From QHXQ01 sp036389375 (GTDB taxonomy: Bacteria > Acidobacteriota > Blastocatellia > Pyrinomonadales > Pyrinomonadaceae), in the NCBI GenBank assembly GCA_036389375.1, contig DASVQA010000132.1:30679-94678 (forward strand): 64,000 nt of DNA. The letters run 5' to 3'. A program made the translations under genes and the position numbers. The stretch's first letter is position 1. Every line of letters begins with the position of its first letter. The notes beneath the pieces are model-generated. The model was not told the origin of the DNA. It ran no database searches and worked only from the letters and a program-made list of their open reading frames with translations. Below are positions 54,037 through 62,124 of the stretch, piece by piece.

Positions 54037-56169
54037 TCAGTTCGTGATGCCGAGTTGACTGAGGATGAAGGCGTAGTCGAAGGCGATGTCGTGGAGCGCG
54101 TCGTAGCGACCCGAAGAACCGCCGTGCCCTGCGCCCATGTTGACTTTCAACAGGAGCGGGTTGTTGTCCGTCTTCATGGCGCGCAGCTTGGCGACGAACT
54201 TTGTGCCCTCCCAGTAGGGCACCTGACTGTCGTTGAGCGACACCTTGACGAGCATCGCCGGGTAAGCCTTCGCCGCGATGTTGTCATAAGGCGAGTAAGA
54301 CTTGATGTACTCGTAAGCCGCTTTCTCGTTCGGGTTGCCCCACTCGAGATACTCGCCCGTCGTGAGCGGCAGGGAAGCGTCGAGCATCGTGTTGACGACA
54401 TCGACGAAGGGCACTTGCGCGAGCACCGCTTTGAAGAGATCGGGGCGCATGTTTACGACCGCGCCCATCAAAAGACCTCCGGCGCTGCCGCCCTGAATCG
54501 CCAGCCGGTCGCTCGCCGTGTACTTCTCTTTGATTAGGTGCTCGGCCGCGGCGATGAAGTCCGTGAAGGTGTTCTTCTTGAACATCATGCGCCCCTGCTC
54601 GCGCCAGTCTTCGCCGAGTTCGCCGCCGCCGCGTATGTGCGCGATGGCGTAAACGAAGCCCCGGTCGAGCAGGCTCACGCGGTTCGAGTTGAAGTTCGGA
54701 TCAATCGAGATGCCGTAAGAGCCGTAGCCGTACAAGAGCGCCGGATTCTTGCCGTCGCGCTTGAGGCCCTTGCGATAGACGAGCGAAATGGGAATCTTCG
54801 TGCCGTCGGACGCGGTCGCGTAGACGCGCTCGGCCGTGTAATTGGCCGGGTTGTAGCCGCCAAGCACTTCGGTCTGCTTGAGCAGCGTGCGCGTGCGCTT
54901 GTTCATGTCGTAGTCGAAGACCGAGTTGGGCGTCGTCAACGATTGATAGCGGAAGCGCAAGATGTCTGTGTTGAACTCGCGGTTGGCCTCAAGCCCCGTG
55001 GTGTAGACCGGCTCAGGGAACACGATCTCGTGCGCCTTGTTGTCGCGCAGGTCAATGATGTGGAGCTTCTGCAAGCCCTTTTCGCGCTCGGACAGGACGA
55101 GATGGCGCGCGAAGAGATCGAAGTCGTCGAGTTTCACTTCCGGCCGATGCGGCACGATCTCTTTCCAGTTCTTCACCGATGGGTCGGCGAGCGACGTGGT
55201 GACGAGCCGGTAGTTCTTCCCGCCCTTGTTGGTGCGGATGTAGAGCAGGTCGCCGCGATGATCGATGAAATACTTGTGATCGTTTTCGCGTGCGAGTACG
55301 AGGCGCGGCGCTTCCATCGGTTTATCGGCCGGGATATAGCGCGCCTCCGAGGTCGTCTTGCTCTCGCTATGGATGACGATGAGCGCCTTGTCGCGCGTGC
55401 GGTATGCGCCGAGGTCGTAGAGTTCGTCCTTGTCTTCATAGACAAGGTCGTAGGCGTTCGTGCCGAGCACGTGGCGGAAGAACTTGTCGGAGCGTTTCGT
55501 CACCTGATCTTCGGTCACGTAGAAGATGGTCTTGTTGTCCTGCGCCCACTGCACGCTGTCCACGCGCTCGACCGTGTCGGGCAAAAGCGCGCCCGTGCGC
55601 AGGTCTTTGACGTGGAGCGTGTACTGGCGATAGCCGGTCGTGTCGGTCGTGTAGGCGAGCAGGTTGCCGTCGTCGCTGACGGCATACGCGCCGACGGCCA
55701 TGAACTTCAAGCCCTTGGCCATCTCGTTTAAGTCGAGCGTGATCTCTTCCTTCGCGTCGAGTGTGCCGCGCTTGCGGGCGAAGATGGGGTACTGCTGACC
55801 TTCGACGGTGCGCGTGTAGTAGAGATAATCGCCGTACTTGTAGGGCACGTTCTGGTCGGTCTGCTTGATGCGCGCGAGCATCTCTGTGTAGAGCTACTGC
55901 TGCAAGGCTTCGGTCGGCTTCATCACGCTATCGGTGTAAGCGTTCTCCGCTTCGAGATACGAGATGACCTCCGGATTCTTCTTCTCGCGCAGCCAGAAAT
56001 AGTTGTCCACGCGCGTGTCGCCATTGGTGGTGTCAGACTTGGGGATGGGCTTGGCGACCGGCGGTTTGAGTCCCGTCACCAGATTTTGGGCCGGTGCGTT
56101 GGTGTACAGAATGGTTGCCATAGTCGTGAGCAGTAACAGTCGAATGATAATGGGGCACTTCGCTTTCAT
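54037..56169 (-). CDS. ptrB: Oligopeptidase B (S9A) interrupted by an in-frame amber codon
   Basis: The reading frame from ATG 56169 to 54037 encodes a full-length secreted prolyl oligopeptidase family enzyme of 709 residues, but codon 92 (55894-55896) is TAG. The first part has a signal peptide and YFWLREKKNPEVISYLEAEN; the second resumes at once with LYTEMLARIKQTDQNVPY, in the same frame. The C-terminal peptidase domain keeps the triad: Ser in GGSAGGLLMG, Asp in VSLNDSQVPYWEG and His in GAGHGG. An internal ATG at 55881 would give 614 residues without signal peptide. It may be a point nonsense mutation, a sequencing error or suppressed. Confidence 0.85.
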
Positions 56170-56423
56170 GTCGTGTCTCCTGAAGCGTGACTGGAATTAA
56201 AGGCGCGGTCTTGTGCGGCGCTTAAAGCGGACGAAGCAGCCTGCGCGCGTGTGGCGCTCGTCCGGCGCGAGAGAGTTAACCACGAAGCCAACCGCAAGCA
56301 CATGAAGCAGCACGCGGCGTAAGCTTGTGTGCCCGCGTGTGGCCGCCGGGTGGTGCGCGTTAGCGCAGCAACGCCGGGAGGGCGTCGGCTGTGTCTTGCT
56401 GCTGGCTGGCTGTTTGGTGTGGT

Positions 56424-56454
56424 GGGCGCACGGCCCGCCTTAGTCGTGTACCGT
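56424..56454 (-). promoter_or_regulatory. SECIS-like hairpin after the glutaredoxin UGA
   Basis: On the minus strand, 18 bases after TGA, GGGC (56436-56433) pairs with GCCC (56427-56424) around a CGTGC loop; two more G-C pairs form below one C-A mismatch. The loop starts at +23 and has G in its second position, within the bacterial SECIS range. The loop GTGC matches that of the rhodanese hairpin. Confidence 0.45.
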
Positions 56455-56703
56455 TCAACCACGCGGCGGGTCGCCCCAGCCCGATCCTTGATAGACGCCG
56501 TCTGCGACGATGCACGGCACGGTCGGGTCGCCGCTCGCATAGGCGAGCATCTCGGTGCGCCGCGCCCGGTCGTTCTGCGCATCGTACTCGACGAACGGGA
56601 CGCCCTGCGCGTTGTAATGGTCGCGCGCCTGCTGGCAATAAGGGCAACCCGGCTTGACATATAACACTAGCCCCACGTCCTTTGTCTCCTCCCTTTGCGC
56701 CAT
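56440..56703 (-). CDS. Glutaredoxin-like protein, possible selenoprotein with UGA near the C-terminus
   Basis: The certain part is 82 residues (56455-56703): a glutaredoxin fold with CPYC at residues 20-23 (LYVKPGCPYCQQA), VPFVEYD, and TVPCIVADGVYQGSGWGDPPRG at the end. The terminating TGA (56455-56457) is followed in frame by four sense codons (TVHD) and TAA (56440-56442), with a SECIS-like hairpin at the proper distance. This recalls small glutaredoxin-like proteins that end in a Sec plus a few residues (UXX-star type), where the C-terminal Sec can pair with the CxxC. If UGA is a plain stop the protein is 82 residues. Confidence 0.75.
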
Positions 56704-56716
56704 TCAGTTTAAGTAA

Positions 56717-56794
56717 AGCAGTGACGGGTGACAAGTGCCGAGGGCCGGGTCAAAACTTTCTGCTGGCTCGTCACTCGTCACTCGTCACTGTTTT
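56717..56794. repeat. Inverted-arm repeat of GTGACGA-type words (copy 3)
   Basis: The left arm AGCAGTGACGGGTGACAAGT then GCCGAG and the right arm GCTCGTCACTCGTCACTCGT then CACTGTTTT are imperfect reverse complements with a perfect 7-base tandem word (TCGTCAC, three copies) on the right. This copy lies between divergent genes, while the copies at 27823 and 36881 lie directly before a start codon. Confidence 0.75.
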
Positions 56795-56852
56795 AGCTAT
56801 ACTCGCCGCCAATGGTCTGCTGAACCCCTCGCGGTCGGAGTCGAATGAGCCT

Positions 56853-57170
56853 GTGAGCAACGACGACCTGTTCGAGCCATACGATAGACTGATTCAGATC
56901 GAGGTGCTGGGCCGCCCCGTCGAAGTGCCGGAGAACAACCGGCTGCTGCGCTGTTTCCAGTTTCTCTCCATGCAGAGCATCTCCTACGGCGACTTCTGCT
57001 GGAACGGCGACTGCACCAACTGTCAGTTCTGGTATCAAGAGCCGGACGAGGCCGTGCCGACGGACAAGACGGCGCTCGCCTGCCGCTTCCGCGTCCGGCA
57101 GGGCCTCGTCGTCACGCGCCTCAACTCGTGCGTGCGACTAGACGGCATCAACACCAACGGGCAAAGTTAA
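56853..57170 (+). CDS. Small [2Fe-2S] ferredoxin-like protein
   Basis: This 105-residue protein resembles the Fer2_4-type 2Fe-2S domain. It has VLGRPVEVPENNRLLRCFQFL, then the Cys cluster DFCWNGDCTNCQFWY and a later TALACRFRV, fitting C-x4-C-x2-C plus a distant Cys. It probably carries electrons to or from an oxidoreductase. The start is a GTG at 56853 with CGGAG upstream; the open frame before it runs through the repeat element. It precedes the DUF6687-like gene by 16 bases. Confidence 0.75.
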   Translation: MSNDDLFEPYDRLIQIEVLGRPVEVPENNRLLRCFQFLSMQSISYGDFCWNGDCTNCQFWYQEPDEAVPTDKTALACRFRVRQGLVVTRLNSCVRLDGINTNGQS

Positions 57171-57186
57171 GCCGAAGGAGCGGGTC

Positions 57187-58209
57187 ATGCGTTTTGAATA
57201 TCACCACGCGGGGCTGGCGGACGTGCCGAAGCTGTCGGTAGACGGCGTCGTGCCGAACGCCGTCCATCTGTCGCACTGGCAGGGCAACCACACGCCCGCA
57301 GCCCTCAAGGCCGACACTTCAACCGAGATCGCCCTCAACCTCGTCGCTGCGCCCGACCGCAATGATTTGACTAAAGGGATCGAACTCGTCACCAACAACC
57401 ACTTCGACACGGACGGTGTGCTTTCGGTCTGGACGGTGCTCGCGGGCGCGCGTGCGCTCGACCTGCGCGCAGAGCTAATCGCCGCCGCCGAAGCCGGCGA
57501 CTTCTCCGAATACACGACGCCCGCCGCCATCCGTGCGAGCCTCGTTATTCAGGGGTCGGACGCGCCCGTGCCCGGTGCGGGCCTGGCCGCGCCGCTTGCG
57601 CGCCAACTAAACGGCGGCGCGGACGTAGATGAAGCGCGCGCGTATGAACTTGTCCTGCCCGAAGTCGAACGCGTGCTCACGCACACGGACGAGTATGAGC
57701 ATCTGTGGCGCGCGGCGTGGGCGGAGATCGAGCGTGCGTTGGAGAGTTTCGCGGGCGTCGCGTCGCGGGTCGTGGAAGACGAGGCGGCGCGGCTCTCCGT
57801 CGTCACGCTCGCGCCCGATCTCTACGGCGCGACCGGCTTCAGTCCGACGCGCCACGCCGCGCCCTACACCGCCATCGCCCGCCACGCGCGCGGCGAACTC
57901 TTCCTCATCGCCATCCCTATGGCCGACGGTTGGGCCTACCGCATTGATTATCCTTACTACTCCTGGGCCGAGACGGTCGTGCGCTCGCCCGTCATGCGCC
58001 GCGACCTTGCCGGCGCGCTCGCCCGGCTCAACGAATCCGAGCGCAAGACCGGGGCGCGCTGGCAGACGGATGAGAGCGAGCTTACTTCCGCCGCTAAAAG
58101 CGTGGACGACGCCGGGCTGCTATGCGCGTCGAGTCTTGCCCCGGACGAGGTGGCGGCGCAGTTGCGCGCCGGCTTGCGCGCGCAGACGACGGACGCGGTC
58201 GCGGTTTAA
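57187..58209 (+). CDS. DUF6687-like family protein
   Basis: This 340-residue soluble protein has LSHWQGNHTPAALKADTSTE near the N-terminus and ELVTNNHFDTDGVLSVWTV, with His and Asp residues that could bind metal, the pattern of the DUF6687 family. The middle and C-terminal parts are helical, with YRIDYPYYSWAETVVR. Function unknown. It begins 16 bases after the Fe-S protein and is probably in one transcript with it. Confidence 0.72.
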   Translation: MRFEYHHAGLADVPKLSVDGVVPNAVHLSHWQGNHTPAALKADTSTEIALNLVAAPDRNDLTKGIELVTNNHFDTDGVLSVWTVLAGARALDLRAELIAAAEAGDFSEYTTPAAIRASLVIQGSDAPVPGAGLAAPLARQLNGGADVDEARAYELVLPEVERVLTHTDEYEHLWRAAWAEIERALESFAGVASRVVEDEAARLSVVTLAPDLYGATGFSPTRHAAPYTAIARHARGELFLIAIPMADGWAYRIDYPYYSWAETVVRSPVMRRDLAGALARLNESERKTGARWQTDESELTSAAKSVDDAGLLCASSLAPDEVAAQLRAGLRAQTTDAVAV

Positions 58210-58313
58210 GTGCGATGCTCTTTTGCCTCGGCGGGCGGCGTTGGCGGCCGGTTTCTGTGTTATGCTCGGCGGCCCAAAAGCACTACAACATAAATTCTTC
58301 GGAGACACCGCTC

Positions 58314-58793
58314 GTGCCGGTTGATAAAAACCAGTTCCGCACGGCGCTCAGCCGCTTTGCCAGCGGCGTGACGGTCGTGACGCTCTGCGCCGCCGACGAA
58401 AGCCCGCTCGGCATCACGGTCAGCGCCTTCAGTTCGCTCTCGCTTGAGCCGCCGCTCGTGCTCGTCTGCATTGACCGCCGCGCCTTCACTCATGATGCCT
58501 TTCAGCCCGGCCGCAGCTTCGTCGTCAACATCCTCGGCGCGGAACAGGAAGAACTCTCGCGCCTCTTCGCCTCGCGCGAGCCGGACAAGTTTCGCGGCAT
58601 AGGCTTCAGCCCCGGCCTCGACGGCGCACCCGTGCTCGCCGACGTGCTTGCCACGCTCGAATGCCGGCTCAAGTACGCTTACGAAGGCGGCGACCACACG
58701 ATCTTCGTCGGCGAAGTGGAAAAGACGACCGTGCGCGACGACGCCCACCCGCTGCTCTACTATCGCGGCGGCTACGCGAGCTTAAAACAGTAG
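58314..58793 (+). CDS. Flavin reductase family protein
   Basis: This 159-residue protein has the flavin reductase-like fold of HpaC and related FMN/FAD reductases: FRTALSRFASGVTVVTL, GITVSAFSSLSLEPPLVLVCID and FVVNILGAEQEELSRLFA, with GDHTIFVGEVE near the end. It supplies reduced flavin to a monooxygenase or acts alone. The GTG at 58314 has GGAG ten bases upstream. Its stop codon TAG lies inside the following repeat. Confidence 0.88.
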   Translation: MPVDKNQFRTALSRFASGVTVVTLCAADESPLGITVSAFSSLSLEPPLVLVCIDRRAFTHDAFQPGRSFVVNILGAEQEELSRLFASREPDKFRGIGFSPGLDGAPVLADVLATLECRLKYAYEGGDHTIFVGEVEKTTVRDDAHPLLYYRGGYASLKQ

Positions 58794-58897
58794 CCATTAA
58801 CCAGTAGTCAGTGGCAAAGCAAGGCTGACGTTGCTGGCTGGCGACTAAGGGCGAAGGACGCGCACGCTAAAGACCTACTGGCTGCTGGCTACTTTTT
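58786..58897. repeat. Inverted-arm repeat of AGTAGCC-type words
   Basis: The left arm ACAGTAGCCATTAACCAGTA then GTCAGTGGC and the right arm CCTACTGGCTGCTGGCTACT then TTTTC share the word AGTAGCC/CAGTAG in reverse orientation. The left arm supplies the flavin reductase stop codon and the right arm ends at the ATG of the next gene (58899), exactly as in the GTGACGA-type copy at 36881. Confidence 0.7.
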
Positions 58898-58898
58898 C

Positions 58899-59837
58899 AT
58901 GCACGACGTGATCATCATCGGCGCGGGGGCGGCGGGGCTGTCCGCCGCTTTATGGTGCGACGAACTGGGCTTGGACGCGCTGGTGCTGGAAGCCGCAGAC
59001 GAGGTGGGCGGGCAACTGCTGCACGTCTATAACCCGATTGTTAATTATCTCGGCGTGCGGGCTGACGACGGGCGCGCGCTGCGCGATCTGTTCGCGGCGC
59101 AGGTTGAAACGGCGGGCTTTGATCTCTGGACGAGTGTTGAGATCGAGCGAGTTGAACTGGCGGCGCGGCGCGTCCACCTGCGGAGCGGCGAGCAGTTGCA
59201 GGCGATCTGTCTCGTTCTGGCGACGGGTGTGCGGCGGCGCGCGTTGAACGTGCCGGGCGCGGCGGAGTTTGCGGGGCGCGGCGTGCTGGCGTCGGGCGTG
59301 CGCGACCGCGACGAGGTTGCGGGCGAGGACGTGTGCGTGGTCGGCGGCGGCGATGCGGCGGTCGAGAACGCGCTGCTGCTCGCGGAGGTCTGCCCGACCG
59401 TGACGCTCGTGCATCGCGGCGCGAGCTTGCGCGCGCGCGCGGAGTTTGTCGAACGCCTGCGCGGCGAACACTGCATCACGGTCTTCACCGAAGCGGAAGT
59501 CACGCGCATCATCGGCGATGAACGCGGCACCGACGCGCGCGTGGCGGCGGTCGAGATCAAACGGCAGGGGGCCATCAAACCTTTTCAACTGGCCGTGCGC
59601 GGCGTGCTCATACGCATCGGCGTCGAGCCGAACACAGCGTTGTTCCGCGCACAGCTACGCACGGACGAGCGCGGCTACGTGGCCGTGACAAGCGAACAGG
59701 AGACGAGCGTGGAAAACGTCTTCGCCATCGGCGACGTAGCAAACCCACGCGCGCCGACCATCGCGGGCGCAACCGGCGCAGGCGCGACGGCTGCGAAGGT
59801 GATCGCCGCACGTTTGAACGGCGGCGCGAACGTTTGA
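58899..59837 (+). CDS. TrxR-like FAD/NAD(P) oxidoreductase lacking the CxxC motif
   Basis: This 312-residue protein has the thioredoxin-reductase architecture: FAD motif VIIIGAGAAGLSAALWC, VGGQL, central NAD(P) motif VCVVGGGDAAVENALLLAE and C-terminal NVFAIGDVA. In thioredoxin reductases a CATC motif lies before the NAD(P) motif; here that place reads GVLASGVRDRDEV with no cysteine pair. It is thus closer to the ferredoxin/flavodoxin-NADP reductase branch. With the Fe-S protein, flavin reductase and rhodanese nearby, a small electron-transfer role is likely. Confidence 0.88.
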   Translation: MHDVIIIGAGAAGLSAALWCDELGLDALVLEAADEVGGQLLHVYNPIVNYLGVRADDGRALRDLFAAQVETAGFDLWTSVEIERVELAARRVHLRSGEQLQAICLVLATGVRRRALNVPGAAEFAGRGVLASGVRDRDEVAGEDVCVVGGGDAAVENALLLAEVCPTVTLVHRGASLRARAEFVERLRGEHCITVFTEAEVTRIIGDERGTDARVAAVEIKRQGAIKPFQLAVRGVLIRIGVEPNTALFRAQLRTDERGYVAVTSEQETSVENVFAIGDVANPRAPTIAGATGAGATAAKVIAARLNGGANV

Positions 59838-59864
59838 GTTGTTGCTCAGATTGCGTGTCGAGTT

Positions 59865-60188
59865 ATGAGTTTCGAGACGATTGAGCCGACGGAGTTGGCG
59901 GCGCGGTGGGCGCGCGGCGAACGCGTGCGCGTAATTGACGTGCGCGAGCCGGAGGAGTACGAGTTGGCGCGCATCGAGGGCACGGAACTGTGCCCGCTTA
60001 GCCGGTTCAACGAGTGGGCGGGCACGCTCAAACCGGACGAAGAGATCGTCTTTATGTGTCATCACGGCATACGCAGCGCGCAGGCTTGCGCCTTCTTCGC
60101 GCGGCAGGGATTCAAGCAGTTGCTGAATCTTGCGGGCGGCATCGAGCGTTGGGCGCGCGAGGTTGACCCAAGCGTGCCGCGCTATTAG
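59865..60188 (+). CDS. Single-domain rhodanese
   Basis: This 107-residue cytoplasmic rhodanese has VIDVREPEEYELARI, the active-site loop CHHGIRSAQA with catalytic Cys, and LAGGIERWA. It is GlpE-like in size and moves sulfane sulfur to cyanide, thiols or proteins. It begins 27 bases after the TrxR-like gene on the same strand. Confidence 0.92.
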   Translation: MSFETIEPTELAARWARGERVRVIDVREPEEYELARIEGTELCPLSRFNEWAGTLKPDEEIVFMCHHGIRSAQACAFFARQGFKQLLNLAGGIERWAREVDPSVPRY

Positions 60189-60264
60189 AAACCTGCGCTG
60201 GACGGCCAAGCAGGCACGCCCCGCGCGCTACTTACGCCGTGCGGCTGCGTTATAATGCGCGGCA

Positions 60265-60708
60265 ATGACAGACAGCGAGAGCAACGCGGCAGCCCCCTAC
60301 ACGGAGGCACACGTGGCGGCGTATCCGTTGGAGTACATCGCCGGGATCGATCTGTACAACGCGGGCGAGTTCCACGCGGCGCACGACGCCTGGGAGGATC
60401 GCTGGCGCGACGACGCGGGGCCGCGCGAGAAACTCTTTTTGCAGGCGCTGATTCAATCGGCCGTTGCGTTTCATCATCTCGAGATCGGGCGACCCGGCGC
60501 GGCGCGGCGCATGTACCAGATGGCGAAAGAGAAGTTTGCGCGGCTCGGCACGACACACTTTATGTCGCTCGATCTCGCGGACTATCAGGCGCAGCTTGAC
60601 CACGCGCTCGCATGGCTGTTAACCGTGCCCGACCCGCGCACGCTCGTGCCGCCGGAACTTGCGCCGCCCACGATCCGGCTCAGGCCGGAAGTCATGGAGT
60701 ACGATTGA
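60265..60708 (+). CDS. DUF309 family protein
   Basis: This 147-residue protein matches DUF309: GIDLYNAGEFHAAHDAWEDRWR, then FLQALIQSAVAFHHLE. The conserved Glu, His and Trp residues suggest a metal site, but no function is established. Its stop overlaps the next ATG by one base (TGATG). Confidence 0.9.
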   Translation: MTDSESNAAAPYTEAHVAAYPLEYIAGIDLYNAGEFHAAHDAWEDRWRDDAGPREKLFLQALIQSAVAFHHLEIGRPGAARRMYQMAKEKFARLGTTHFMSLDLADYQAQLDHALAWLLTVPDPRTLVPPELAPPTIRLRPEVMEYD

Positions 60709-61262
60709 TGAGCGTCGGATTGAGCGACACACAAGCCGGCCGCGCGCTGGCAACTGAGCGCGCACGGGCGCGTGCGGGCGCAGGCTTGCAGGTCTTGCAG
60801 GATGCGCGGCTGTTGCTCATCGCCGTGTGGCTGGGCGCGGCCGTCTTCTTCAGTTTCGCGGTCGCGCCGAGCGCGTTTACGGTGCTGCCGACGCGCGAGT
60901 TGGCGGGCAATCTGGTCACGCGCACGCTCGGCGTGGTGAACGTGGCGGGCTTGATCATCAGCCTGCTGCTCTTGGCGAGCGCGTTTGTCGGACGGAGAGC
61001 GGTGCGCGGCCGGCGTTGGCTGCTTGAGCTATTTGCGCTGGCGCTCGTCGCGCTGACGACGTTTGTCGGCCACTGGCTGATCAATGCGCGGCTGCTGGCG
61101 CTCAGGCGTGCGCTGGGGCGACCGATTGACGAGGTGGCGGCGGGCGATCCTCTGCGCGTCGCCTTCAACAGCCTGCACGGCTATTCGGTCGCAGCGTTGA
61201 CGGTCGGTATGATCGCGGGCGCTGGGGCGCTGCTCTTGATTGCGCGGCGGCGCGCAGGTTAG
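60708..61262 (+). CDS. DUF4149-type membrane protein
   Basis: This 184-residue membrane protein has four predicted helices. LLLIAVWLGAAVFFSFAVAPSAF is typical of the DUF4149 family; NSLHGYSVAALTVGM forms the last helix region. The Asn/His pair in the loop is conserved in the family. The ATG overlaps the DUF309 stop, so the two are translationally coupled. Function unknown. Confidence 0.82.
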   Translation: MSVGLSDTQAGRALATERARARAGAGLQVLQDARLLLIAVWLGAAVFFSFAVAPSAFTVLPTRELAGNLVTRTLGVVNVAGLIISLLLLASAFVGRRAVRGRRWLLELFALALVALTTFVGHWLINARLLALRRALGRPIDEVAAGDPLRVAFNSLHGYSVAALTVGMIAGAGALLLIARRRAG

Positions 61263-61290
61263 GACGAATTTTTGCAGTCGAGAAAAGGTG

Positions 61291-62106
61291 ATGGCCGTGG
61301 AGACGATTGAGCGAAGCGACGAGTGGCGCGAGAGCTACAAACGCTGGCAGCGCATCAACGAGTTGCGCGAGGGCGACGTGGGCGAGCATTACCCCTGGGT
61401 GGAAAACAAGCGCGCGCCGTTTCAGCCGTTGCGCCGCGCGCTGCCGATGCTCAACCTCGGCCTCATCTGTTCGGCGGGCGCGTACATTGACGGCACTGAG
61501 CCGTTCGACGCGACCCTCGCGGACGGCGACACGACCTTCCGCGAAATCCCGGTCGAGATCGAGGCTCAGGATTTGCGCTGGGCGGCGCGCGGTTACGACC
61601 CGGCCGCCGTCCTCAGCGACATGAACGCGCAAGTGCCGCTTGAGCGCCTGTTCGAGTTTGCCGGTAACGGCATCATCGGGCGACTCAACCCCGTGTTTTG
61701 GAGTCTCTGCGGTTTCATTCCGCACGCGGCGCGGTTTGCCCGCGCGACGCTGCCGGAATTGGTCGAACGCGTCAAGCGTTACGAGGTGCAAGCGGTGCTG
61801 CTCGTGCCGGCTTCGCGCCTGTGTCATCAGACCATGAGCCTCGCGGCGCGTGCGCTCGAAGCGGCGGGCGTGGCGACGATGACGCTCGTCGTTGACCGCG
61901 ACATCGCGGAGCGCGTGCGCCCGCCGCGCGGCGGCTACTACAGGGGCCAGTTCGGCAGCGTCGCGGGCGCAGCCGATTGGCCCGAACACCAGCGCCGCGT
62001 GCTCGACGAGGCGCTGCGCCTGCTTGAGCCGATAGACCAGCCCAGCGTCCGCAATCTCAACGTTGAACTCCAATCCAGCGTCGAACATGAGCGCGGCGAA
62101 CGTTAA
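61291..62106 (+). CDS. GrdB-like (glycine/sarcosine/betaine reductase selenoprotein B family) protein with Ser at the Sec position
   Basis: This 271-residue protein resembles the GrdB/PrdB family. REIPVEIEAQDLRWAARGYD and NGIIGRLNPVFWSLCGFIPH are family blocks. The GrdB active site U-x-x-C appears here as PASRLCHQT, with Ser175 in place of Sec and Cys178 kept, followed by LEAAGVATMTL. It is about 270 residues against about 430 for GrdB. No other glycine reductase subunit is nearby. A non-selenium homologue with an altered reaction is likely. The ATG at 61291 is preceded by AAAAGGTG. Confidence 0.72.
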   Translation: MAVETIERSDEWRESYKRWQRINELREGDVGEHYPWVENKRAPFQPLRRALPMLNLGLICSAGAYIDGTEPFDATLADGDTTFREIPVEIEAQDLRWAARGYDPAAVLSDMNAQVPLERLFEFAGNGIIGRLNPVFWSLCGFIPHAARFARATLPELVERVKRYEVQAVLLVPASRLCHQTMSLAARALEAAGVATMTLVVDRDIAERVRPPRGGYYRGQFGSVAGAADWPEHQRRVLDEALRLLEPIDQPSVRNLNVELQSSVEHERGER

Positions 62107-62124
62107 GGCGGCCCGGGAAGCCGC

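Noticed and set aside
54538..55731. Open frame of 397 codons antisense to oligopeptidase B
   Set aside because: The opposite strand encodes the conserved propeller and catalytic parts of the peptidase; the antisense product has no recognisable domain.
55894..55896. Amber codon of the oligopeptidase as pyrrolysine
   Set aside because: No pyl genes or methylamine methyltransferases are in the window, and the position is a helix outside the active site in S9A peptidases. A nonsense mutation or error is more likely.
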